DNA of 7,330 nucleotides from Acidobacteriota bacterium (lineage in GTDB: Bacteria; Acidobacteriota; Thermoanaerobaculia; Multivoradales; JAHZIX01): the NCBI GenBank assembly GCA_020439725.1, contig JAGQSE010000266.1, positions 1,033-8,362 on the forward strand, read 5' to 3'. This document shows positions 1 through 6,393 of this stretch, in pieces. The notes beneath the pieces are model-generated. The model was not told where the DNA came from. It made no database searches and saw only the letters and a program-made list of their open reading frames with translations. Numbering within the stretch: position 1 is the stretch's first letter; every line of letters begins with the position of its first letter. The position numbers and the translations under genes are program-made.

Positions 1-113
1 AGCTCGTAGAAGGTCGGGAGCGGGATGTGGACCAGGTAGCCGACGCCCCCGACGTCGAGCAGGACGCTCTCGGGCGTGCGGCGGATGGGGCGACCCTTGA
101 GATAGCCGATCAT
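1..113 (-). CDS. ruvA: RuvA N-terminus (Holliday junction branch migration subunit), partial at window edge
   Basis: RuvA is the tetrameric cytoplasmic protein that binds four-way Holliday junctions and loads the RuvB motor for branch migration in recombinational repair. Only 37 codons plus two bases lie in the window, and the 3' part is missing. The translation begins MIGYLKG and continues with a VLLDVGGVGYLVHIPL segment ending PTFYE. This is the classic start of RuvA domain I (the OB fold), whose hallmarks are MIG.L.G, the V.GVGY.V motif and the P..TF turn. The ATG at 113..111 is well fixed, because an in-frame TAG lies only five codons upstream (128..126). I see no Shine-Dalgarno sequence before it. 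It lies 100 bp downstream of ppiD on the same strand. The family call is strong despite the short length; activity cannot be judged from this fragment. Confidence 0.9.
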   Translation of the reverse strand, partial: MIGYLKGRPIRRTPESVLLDVGGVGYLVHIPLPTFYE

Positions 114-162
114 CGGCCGTCGAGTCTATCGCGGGGTGCGGCGGGGTCTAGGAGGTCGGATG

Positions 163-195
163 CCCCGCTCCGGGCCGCCGGGCCGCGGAGCGGGG
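163..195 (-). terminator. GC-rich stem-loop between ppiD and ruvA, terminator-like without U tract
   Basis: Arms CCCCGCTCCG (163-172) and CGGAGCGGGG (186-195) are perfectly complementary over 10 bp. The loop can extend the stem by four further G-C pairs (173-176 with 181-184, bulging 185). On the minus strand the hairpin begins 18 nt after the ppiD TGA (216..214). The bases after it are not a T run, so it is not a canonical intrinsic terminator. It could be a GC-type terminator, an mRNA 3'-end protector, or an attenuator ahead of ruvA. The hairpin itself is seen directly; its role is inferred. Confidence 0.4.
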
Positions 196-213
196 TCGGG
201 TCGGAGGCAGGGA

Positions 214-2175
214 TCAGCCCAGGCCGGCGGTGTCGCCGATGCCCAGCTGCTCGGCGAGGGCCGGCGCGTAGACCGCCTTGAGGTCGAGGCGCCGCTGCTC
301 GAGGATGGCGGTGCGCAAGCGCTGGTATTTCTGGGTCTCGAGCTCGGTGCGCAGCGCGTCCGTCTGATTCGCCAGTCCGGCCGGATCCATCTTCTCGCGC
401 TCGGTCACCTGGAAGAGGACATAGCCCTGGGGCATCTCGATGGGACCGCCGACGGCGCCCTCGTCGAGGGTCAGGGCCTTCGCCACCACGGTGCCCGAGG
501 CCGAGCTCAGGTCGGGAAGTGCTCCGCCCTGAGTGAAGGAGTCGCTCTCCTGGACCTCGGAGCCGAGGCTCTTGGCCAGCTGGTCGAGGGTCTCCCCTCC
601 GCTCGCGATCTTGTCGCGGGCGGCGTTGAGCTGCTGCTCGGCGACCTGCTGCAGCTTCTCCTGGCGCACCGCCTGCGTCACCCGGGCCTCGACCTCGGAG
701 AGCTCCTGCTGGCGCGGCTCGAGGACCTTGTCGAGGGTGAGGATCGCCCAGCCGCGCGGCACCTTGACCGGATCCGAAAGCTGACCCTCGCTGAGCTCGA
801 ACGTCTTGGTGGCGAACTCGACCGAACGGCCGATGCCCGAGATCACGCCCTGGCGGTCGAAGGGCTGGGTGACCTCGAAGCTCGCGAAGTCGGTCTCCTC
901 GGCGAGCTTCTTGAGCGCGTCCTCGGTGCTCCCCTCAACGTCCTTGAGCTTGGCGAGAAGCTCGCCGGCCTTCTCTTCCCCGATCGAGTCGAGCCGCTCG
1001 GACAGCAGCCGGTAGCGGATCTGGGTCTTGACCTCGTCGAAGGGCCGGAGGCCGCCCTGACGGTGGTCGGTGACCTCGAGCAGGTGGAAGCCGATGGCGC
1101 TCTGGAAGGGGCCAACGAGCTGCCCGACGGGCGCCTCGAAGGCCTGCTTCTCGAACTCGGGGACCATGCGGCCGCGACCGAAGTAGCGCAGGTCGCCACC
1201 GGCGTCGCGCGAGCCCGGGTCCTCGGAGATCTCCTGGGCGACCTTGGCGAAATCCTCACCGCCTTCGATGCGCTTCTTGGCGGCGTTGAGCTCCGCCTCC
1301 GCCTCTTCGGCGGAGCGCTGGTCGGTGCGCAGCAGGATGTGCCGCGCCCGAACCTGCTCCTCGGTCTGGTACTCGTCCTGGTTGGCGTCGTAGTACGCCT
1401 GGACGTCCTCCTCGGGGATCTCGACCTGCTCGCGCAGCTTGGCGTTGTCCACCAGCAGGTAGGCGGCGGTCCGCTGCTCCGGCAGCAGGTAGTCGGCGGT
1501 GTGCGCGTCGTAGTACGCCTGGACGTCCTCGGGGGTGACCGAGACCTGGTCGTTGAACTGGGCGTTGCGCACCCGGACGTAGCGAATCTTGGCCTTCTCG
1601 GTGCGCCCGCGGTAGGCGTCCTCGACCTCCTGGTCGCTGACGTAGACCGAGCTGCGCAACGCCTCGTCGAGCTTGTCGGTCAGCAGGTCGTCGCGCAGGG
1701 CGGCTTCGAACTCCGAGGAGTTCGGGTAGCCCATGTAGCGCACCGCCCGCTCATAGCGCTCGTCACCGACGAAACGGCCGGCCTCGTCCTTGAACACGGG
1801 CAGCTCGAGGATCGCCTTGCGCAGCTCGTCGTCGGAAACCCGCAGGCCCATCTTGCGGGCCTCGCGGACGAGGATCTTGCGATCGAGGGAGGAATTGAGC
1901 GCCTGGATCTTGATCTGGTTGTCCATCTCCGGCGTGAACCGGTCGCCCAGGTACTGCCGATAGCGGCTCGCCATGCCCTCGTAGAAGCGCTTGTACTCGG
2001 CGTAGGTGACCTCGATGCCGTCGTCCGCCCAGGCCGCACGGGCGTTGGGGCCGCCGGCGGCACCGCCCGGCGCGAAGGCGCGGACGTCGGCGAAGATCAG
2101 CAGGACGAAAACGATGATGACGATCCACAGCACCCAGCTGAGAGATCTCAAGTTTTCCCGGAAAAGCTTGAGCAT
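214..2175 (-). CDS. ppiD: PpiD-like membrane-anchored periplasmic peptidyl-prolyl isomerase / chaperone
   Basis: This 653-residue protein has the size and layout of PpiD, an inner-membrane protein that faces the periplasm near the Sec translocon and helps emerging envelope proteins fold. Residues 1-11 are short and basic, and residues about 12-29 form one hydrophobic helix. A SurA-N-like helical chaperone region covers roughly 45-265. A parvulin (PpiC-type) domain follows at about 274-372, with ARHILL (His279), GGDL (326-329), FGRG.MVPEF (332-341) and GFHLLEV (His364). A second, more degenerate helical and parvulin-like part runs to the C-terminus. The two conserved parvulin histidines are present, so catalysis is possible, although E. 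coli PpiD is generally regarded as lacking isomerase activity. The ATG at 2175..2173 is supported by GGAGGA seven bases upstream. It is divergent from the cell-shape genes and upstream of ruvA. SurA or a generic parvulin is the alternative name, but the N-terminal anchor favours PpiD. Confidence 0.9.
   Translation of the reverse strand: MLKLFRENLRSLSWVLWIVIIVFVLLIFADVRAFAPGGAAGGPNARAAWADDGIEVTYAEYKRFYEGMASRYRQYLGDRFTPEMDNQIKIQALNSSLDRKILVREARKMGLRVSDDELRKAILELPVFKDEAGRFVGDERYERAVRYMGYPNSSEFEAALRDDLLTDKLDEALRSSVYVSDQEVEDAYRGRTEKAKIRYVRVRNAQFNDQVSVTPEDVQAYYDAHTADYLLPEQRTAAYLLVDNAKLREQVEIPEEDVQAYYDANQDEYQTEEQVRARHILLRTDQRSAEEAEAELNAAKKRIEGGEDFAKVAQEISEDPGSRDAGGDLRYFGRGRMVPEFEKQAFEAPVGQLVGPFQSAIGFHLLEVTDHRQGGLRPFDEVKTQIRYRLLSERLDSIGEEKAGELLAKLKDVEGSTEDALKKLAEETDFASFEVTQPFDRQGVISGIGRSVEFATKTFELSEGQLSDPVKVPRGWAILTLDKVLEPRQQELSEVEARVTQAVRQEKLQQVAEQQLNAARDKIASGGETLDQLAKSLGSEVQESDSFTQGGALPDLSSASGTVVAKALTLDEGAVGGPIEMPQGYVLFQVTEREKMDPAGLANQTDALRTELETQKYQRLRTAILEQRRLDLKAVYAPALAEQLGIGDTAGLG
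1306..1545 (-). repeat. 40-residue tandem repeat inside ppiD
   Basis: Residues 211-250 and 251-290 of PpiD align without gaps at a period of exactly 40 residues (120 bp). They share EDVQAYYDA, a following Tyr, an EQ pair and an Ala-x-x-x-Leu core. At DNA level 26 bases are identical (1385-1410 and 1505-1530), third positions included. The second copy runs into the first strand of the parvulin domain (ARHILL), and the first copy has the corresponding AAYLLV. Paired AYY helix segments before the parvulin domain are, to my knowledge, common in PpiD relatives, so the duplication is probably old. Confidence 0.75.
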
Positions 2176-2182
2176 ACAGAGT

Positions 2183-2188
2183 TCCTCC
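2183..2188 (-). promoter_or_regulatory. Ribosome binding site of ppiD
   Basis: On the minus strand GGAGGA sits seven bases before the ppiD ATG. It is one of only two strong Shine-Dalgarno sequences in the window (the other precedes mreD) and it fixes the ppiD start. Confidence 0.8.
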
Positions 2189-2214
2189 CTGACCCTTTGA
2201 CGGGCAGACCCGCG

Positions 2215-2243
2215 ACTGTACCAAGACCCATCCCTGTGGGCAA
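2215..2243 (-). promoter_or_regulatory. Candidate sigma-70-type promoter for ppiD
   Basis: On the minus strand TTGCCC (2243..2238) and TACAGT (2220..2215) are separated by exactly 17 bp, and each matches four of six consensus bases. Transcription would begin near 2208, giving a leader of about 33 nt that contains the strong ribosome binding site. The match is moderate and was found by eye. A competing minus-strand -10-like TATAAC lies at 2372..2367. Confidence 0.35.
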
Positions 2244-2319
2244 GCGCGTGGGCCGCCGATACCGGGCCGCCGGCGAGTCGGTGCGAGACGCGCCGGCGAC
2301 CGTCGCCGAGATCTCCAAA

Positions 2320-2345
2320 GGCCCGGCCGGTGGGGCTTCCGGGCC
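2320..2345. repeat. Inverted repeat upstream of the rightward promoter
   Basis: Perfect 7-bp arms GGCCCGG (2320-2326) and CCGGGCC (2339-2345) flank a 12-base spacer. The centre lies about 48 bases upstream of the predicted rightward start site, a usual place for an activator or repressor site. In DNA this rich in G and C such arms also arise by chance, so the operator role is only a possibility. Confidence 0.25.
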
Positions 2346-2365
2346 CCGTCGGCCGGCTTACCCTG

Positions 2366-2374
2366 TGTTATATT
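2366..2374 (+). promoter_or_regulatory. Extended -10 promoter for the FecR-protein / mreBCD-mrdA operon
   Basis: TG at 2366-2367, one base, then TATATT at 2369-2374 make an extended -10 element (five of six consensus positions). It sits in the only clearly AT-rich patch of the window (2368-2376). I see no good -35 hexamer about 17 bp upstream, which extended -10 promoters can do without. The start site would be near 2381, leaving a leader of about 80 nt before the ATG at 2462. The reverse strand of the same patch reads TATAAC (2372..2367), so the site might fire in both directions. Confidence 0.5.
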
Positions 2375-2384
2375 TCCCTTCTTC

Positions 2385-2410
2385 GATCGGCGGTCTCCAC
2401 CGCCGGGATC
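2385..2410 (+). promoter_or_regulatory. Stem-loop in the predicted 5' leader of the rightward operon
   Basis: GATC at 2385-2388 followed by GGCGGT (2389-2394) pairs with ACCGCC (2399-2404) and GATC (2407-2410). The loop is the four bases CTCC and the 3' side has a 2-base bulge. It would form within the first 30 nt of the predicted transcript, where stem-loops often protect mRNA 5' ends. As DNA it could equally be an operator just downstream of the start site. The pairing is seen directly; its function is inferred. Confidence 0.4.
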
Positions 2411-2461
2411 CCAGCTTTCGAGCGTTCTCCATCGAGGATTCGAGCACTGATCGGCGAGCAC

Positions 2462-3913
2462 ATGTCGGACCATGGCCCGGCACCAGAGCCCCAAGGCGGG
2501 CGGGGATGGTACAGCGTCTCCGTCGACACCCTGCGCGCGTGGATCATCTTCTGCTTCCTCGCCGCCACCGCCGTGGTGGGGATCTTCGGCTGGCATCGCT
2601 GGGAGAAATACGCCGTCGAGCGATCGGCCACGGAGGTGCTCGAGGAGGCGCGGAACCTGAGCGACGAAGCGCGGGCCGAGCAGGATCTGTCGGCGTTTCG
2701 CGACGAGTACGACGACGCCCACAAGACTCTCGAGACCGCGCGCCGGGAGTACTCGGAACGCAACTTCGCCGACTCCCTCGAGCACGGCCGTCGGAGCGTC
2801 GCGCTGCTCTCGTCGATCCTCAACGCGCTGCACAACCAGGGCAGCGTCGGCGAGGCGCACATCATCTCGGTCGCCGGCCGGGTCGAGTTCCGCCGTGGCG
2901 AGGCCGGTGAGTGGGAGGACGCACGGGTCCGCATCACGCTTCGGGACGGCTATTACGTCCGTACCTCGAACAACGGCTCCGCCGAGATCATGTTCGTCGA
3001 CGGCACGCTCTACCACGTGCGGCCGGACACCCTCTTCTTCGTCTCCCGGGGGCGAGCCGCCGGCGGCCGCCAAGGCACCCAGAGCGTACGGGTCGAGTAC
3101 GGCTCCTTCGACCTGTCGACCGCACGGCGGCCGAGCCGGGTCGAGACGCCGGGCGCGCGGACCGAGGTGCAGGAGGAGTCCTCGGCCACGGTCTCCTACG
3201 ACAAGGACACGGAGGTCGGGCGCTTCGCGGCCTACCGCGGCACCCTGAGCGTCGCCGCCCAGGACGGCACGAACCGCGAGGTCCAGGCGCTCCAGGAGGT
3301 GGTTCAGAGCAGCGGCAAGCTGTCGGAGCCGCGCTCGATCCCCAAGGCGCCGACGGTGCTCAGCCCGCGCGACAACATGGAGCGGGCCTTCGTCCCCGAC
3401 TCGCGCATCGAGCTCACCTGGCAGCCGGTCTACGGCGCCTCGCGCTACGCGCTCCAGGTGTCTCGGAGCCCCCTCTTCGTCGACAACGTCGTCGACACCG
3501 CCGATCGCCGGGGCCAGAAGGCGACCCTCGCGGTGCGGGGCAGTGGCAGCTTCGTATGGCGGGTGGCGGCCATCGACAAGGACGGCCGGCGGGGACCCTG
3601 GAGCCCGACGCGTAAATTCCGGGTCGCCTCGGAGGGCTTGGCGGCGGACGGCGGCGAGCAAGATCGCCAACCGCCGCAGCTTGCGCTCAACGACGTGCAA
3701 GCGTACGGTAGCATCTTCATCGTTTCCGGGGCCACCGAGCCCGGAGCGACGGTGACGGTGCGCGGAGAGCCCGTACAGGTGGCCGCCAACGGCACCTTCA
3801 AAAAGACCGTGCAGGTCCACGAAAACGGTTGGAGCTTCGTCGAGGTCCGGTCCAAGGACGCCTACGGCAACGAGACCGTCCGCCCTCTCCGGCTCTACGT
3901 GGAAAACTTCTGA
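2462..3913 (+). CDS. Single-pass membrane protein with FecR, FN3-like and C-terminal Ig-like domains; function unknown
   Basis: This 483-residue protein has no name I can assign. Residues 1-23 are a polar cytoplasmic tail and about 24-43 a transmembrane helix. Residues about 50-125 are highly charged and helical (coiled-coil or TPR-like). Residues about 135-265 form a FecR domain, with the GRVEFRRG start, a central MFVDGTLYHVRPDT strand pair and a late RTEVQEESSATVSYD segment. Residues about 297-388 are a fibronectin-III-like domain (IELTWQPV.GA..Y.LQVS, then FVWRVAAID.DGRRGPWSP). Residues about 404-482 are an Ig-like domain (SGATEPGATVTVRGEPVQV.A.G.F, ending RLYVENF). Everything after the helix should lie in the periplasm. 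No FecI sigma factor or TonB receptor is nearby, so FecR-type iron signalling is unlikely. It lies 60 bp upstream of mreB with no visible terminator, suggesting a wall-elongation role. The start at 2462 has only a weak ribosome site; a GTG at 2330 would give 44 unlikely residues translated from promoter DNA. Confidence 0.88.
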   Translation: MSDHGPAPEPQGGRGWYSVSVDTLRAWIIFCFLAATAVVGIFGWHRWEKYAVERSATEVLEEARNLSDEARAEQDLSAFRDEYDDAHKTLETARREYSERNFADSLEHGRRSVALLSSILNALHNQGSVGEAHIISVAGRVEFRRGEAGEWEDARVRITLRDGYYVRTSNNGSAEIMFVDGTLYHVRPDTLFFVSRGRAAGGRQGTQSVRVEYGSFDLSTARRPSRVETPGARTEVQEESSATVSYDKDTEVGRFAAYRGTLSVAAQDGTNREVQALQEVVQSSGKLSEPRSIPKAPTVLSPRDNMERAFVPDSRIELTWQPVYGASRYALQVSRSPLFVDNVVDTADRRGQKATLAVRGSGSFVWRVAAIDKDGRRGPWSPTRKFRVASEGLAADGGEQDRQPPQLALNDVQAYGSIFIVSGATEPGATVTVRGEPVQVAANGTFKKTVQVHENGWSFVEVRSKDAYGNETVRPLRLYVENF

Positions 3914-3973
3914 ACCGCGGTGGGAGCGGCTCTGCCCGCGCCCGAACCGCATGCTGAGAAAGACGGAACGTCC

Positions 3974-4999
<1,026 letters not shown>

Positions 5000-5001
5000 C
5001 T

Positions 5002-5880
5002 GTGAACGAACGCCGCACCGGCTGGCTGTTGGTCGGCCTCCTCCTGGCCCAGATGCTCATGGTGGCGTGGCAAGCATCCGGTGCGGGCACCAGCTACCTC
5101 GAAGCCGGCGCTCTGCGCGTCCTGGCGCCGGTCGCCCGGGTGGTGACCGGCAGCGTCGGCGGTGTCGAGCAGATCGGCGAGAACCTGCGGCTGCGCAGCG
5201 CCCTCCAGGTCGAGAACGAGCAGCTGCGGGAGGAGAACCTCCAGCTCCACCGCCAGGTTCAGCGGCTGCGCGAGCTCGAGAGCCAGGTCCAGCAGCTGGC
5301 CGAGGCGGTGGGTTACACCCCGCCCACCGGCGGCGAGTACCGTGTCGCCGACGTCGTCTACGCCGACCATGCGTCGTGGATCCGCACCCTCGTGCTCTTT
5401 GCCCCGAAAGCCCATCTGGAGGTCAATCAAGCGGTGCTCACCTCGCGCGGTCTGGTCGGGCGGGTAGTGCTGGTCGCCGACCCCTACGCCAAGGTCCAGC
5501 TGATCACCGACCGCGCCGCCTCGGTGGGCGCGCTCATCCAGCGCACCCGGCGCCAGGGGCTGGTCCGTGGCACCGGCACCGGTGAGCTCGAGCTCACCTA
5601 CCTGCCACGGCAATCCGACGTCCGCGCCGGCGACCGGGTGGTCACCTCGGGGATCGACGGCATCTTTCCCCGCGGGATCCCCATCGGCACCGTGGCTTCC
5701 GTCGAGACCGGCTCGGACCTCTTCCACCGCATCCACCTGGCCCCGGCGGTGGACTTCGGCACCCTCGACCACGCCTACATCCTCGAGCGCCCCGGGGTAC
5801 CCGAGGACATCCTGTCCACCGTTCCCGGGCCCGCGTCTCCCCCGACCGTCCCGGCACCACCGCCGGAGGCCGGGCCATGA
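5002..5880 (+). CDS. mreC: Rod shape-determining protein MreC
   Basis: MreC is the bitopic elongasome protein whose periplasmic beta domains bind and activate PBP2. The 292 residues show a short basic cytoplasmic end (NERRTG), a transmembrane helix at about 7-23, and a coiled coil at about 56-102 rich in Glu, Gln, Leu and Arg. The MreC beta-barrel region follows at about 114-262, with SRGLVGRVV (148-156), QLITDRAASVGALI (166-179) and DRVVTSGIDGIFPRGIPIG (211-229). A flexible Pro-rich tail of about 28 residues ends the protein. The start is a GTG at 5002-5004, two bases after the mreB TAG, with no Shine-Dalgarno sequence before it, so translation is probably coupled to mreB. Upstream in this frame is only mreB read out of frame, and the GTG places the helix correctly. 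The last four bases overlap the mreD start. Confidence 0.95.
   Translation: MNERRTGWLLVGLLLAQMLMVAWQASGAGTSYLEAGALRVLAPVARVVTGSVGGVEQIGENLRLRSALQVENEQLREENLQLHRQVQRLRELESQVQQLAEAVGYTPPTGGEYRVADVVYADHASWIRTLVLFAPKAHLEVNQAVLTSRGLVGRVVLVADPYAKVQLITDRAASVGALIQRTRRQGLVRGTGTGELELTYLPRQSDVRAGDRVVTSGIDGIFPRGIPIGTVASVETGSDLFHRIHLAPAVDFGTLDHAYILERPGVPEDILSTVPGPASPPTVPAPPPEAGP
5865..5869 (+). promoter_or_regulatory. Ribosome binding site of mreD, inside the 3' end of mreC
   Basis: GGAGG lies seven bases before the mreD ATG at 5877, within the last codons of mreC. Neither mreC nor mrdA has a comparable site, so mreD could also initiate independently of mreC translation. Confidence 0.75.
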
Positions 5881-6392
5881 GCTTTCGTCGCTTCCTCGTC
5901 GCGCTCGTGGTGGTGCTCCTGGTCCACCTGGCCGGGATGCGGCTAATTCCCGAGTTCTCGCGCATCTTCGACCTCTTCCTGGTGCTCACGGTGCTCGGCG
6001 CCCTCGACGGTTCGAGCTTCCGTGGCATGCTCGGCGGTCTGGTCTGCGGGCTCATGGCCGACACCTTCAGCGGTCAGGCCTTCGGTCTCCACGGCTTCGC
6101 CGACACCCTCGCCGGCTATGTCACGGCACGCATCGCCCAACGCCTGGCGACACGGCGCTCGCCGGGTCTGCTGGCGGTCCTGGTCGCCGCGGCGGTGCTG
6201 CAGCAGGCGACCCTCGTGCTGCTCACGGCCCTGCTCATCCCCAACCCCGAGCTGCCCGCCCTCGAATGGGTGGCGGTGCGCGTGGTCACCAGCGCGGTAC
6301 TAGGATGGATCTTCTACCTGGCCGGGGAAAGCGCCCGCCAGCGCCTCGAAACCAGTCGGCGAACCCGCAAAACGCCCATCAAGCTGAGTTGA
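5877..6392 (+). CDS. mreD: Rod shape-determining membrane protein MreD
   Basis: MreD is a polytopic inner-membrane protein that works with MreC and PBP2/RodA in elongation. The 171-residue product is strongly hydrophobic. It has about five or six membrane segments (roughly 6-23, 30-44, 48-62, 74-88, 96-121 and 129-149) and a basic cytoplasmic tail (about 151-171). The family signature is clear: GLVCGLMADTFSG followed by FGLHGF (54-74), containing the conserved Asp62. The ATG overlaps the mreC stop as ATGA (5877-5880) and is preceded by a good GGAGG, so both coupling and direct initiation are possible. The mrdA ATG follows the TGA after a single base. MreD diverges fast in sequence, so the call rests on the signature, the hydrophobicity and the position after mreC, which agree. 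Confidence 0.94.
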   Translation: MSFRRFLVALVVVLLVHLAGMRLIPEFSRIFDLFLVLTVLGALDGSSFRGMLGGLVCGLMADTFSGQAFGLHGFADTLAGYVTARIAQRLATRRSPGLLAVLVAAAVLQQATLVLLTALLIPNPELPALEWVAVRVVTSAVLGWIFYLAGESARQRLETSRRTRKTPIKLS

Positions 6393-6393
6393 C

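Noticed and set aside
2294..2308. Palindrome with arms CGGCGAC and GTCGCCG around one base
   Set aside because: The arms are pure GC-type sequence in a GC-rich spacer, placed well away from both predicted start sites. It is too weak to call an operator.
2417..2445. Direct repeat TTCGAGC at 2417-2423 and 2439-2445, 22 bases apart
   Set aside because: A 7-base match within an 80-base leader is not unlikely by chance, and the copies have no dyad symmetry or clear link to a regulator.
2330..2461. Upstream GTG start for the FecR-domain protein
   Set aside because: It would translate through the predicted extended -10 element and 5' stem-loop, and would put 44 unusual residues before the anchor helix.
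136..2910. A 924-codon open frame on the plus strand, antisense to ppiD and running into the FecR-protein gene
   Set aside because: Its translation is low-complexity, rich in Leu, Gly, Arg, Ala and Val, with no recognisable domain. ppiD on the other strand has clear domains. Long antisense frames are a common by-product of high GC content.
2462..3913. FecR-type iron-signalling anti-sigma factor
   Set aside because: There is no FecI-like sigma factor or TonB-dependent receptor in the window, and the FN3/Ig architecture and mreB neighbourhood do not fit the Fec system.
3920..3973. N-terminal extension of MreB from a GTG at 3920
   Set aside because: The 18 extra residues resemble no MreB N-terminus. 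The ATG at 3974 gives the expected amphipathic start and spacing to DLGTANT.
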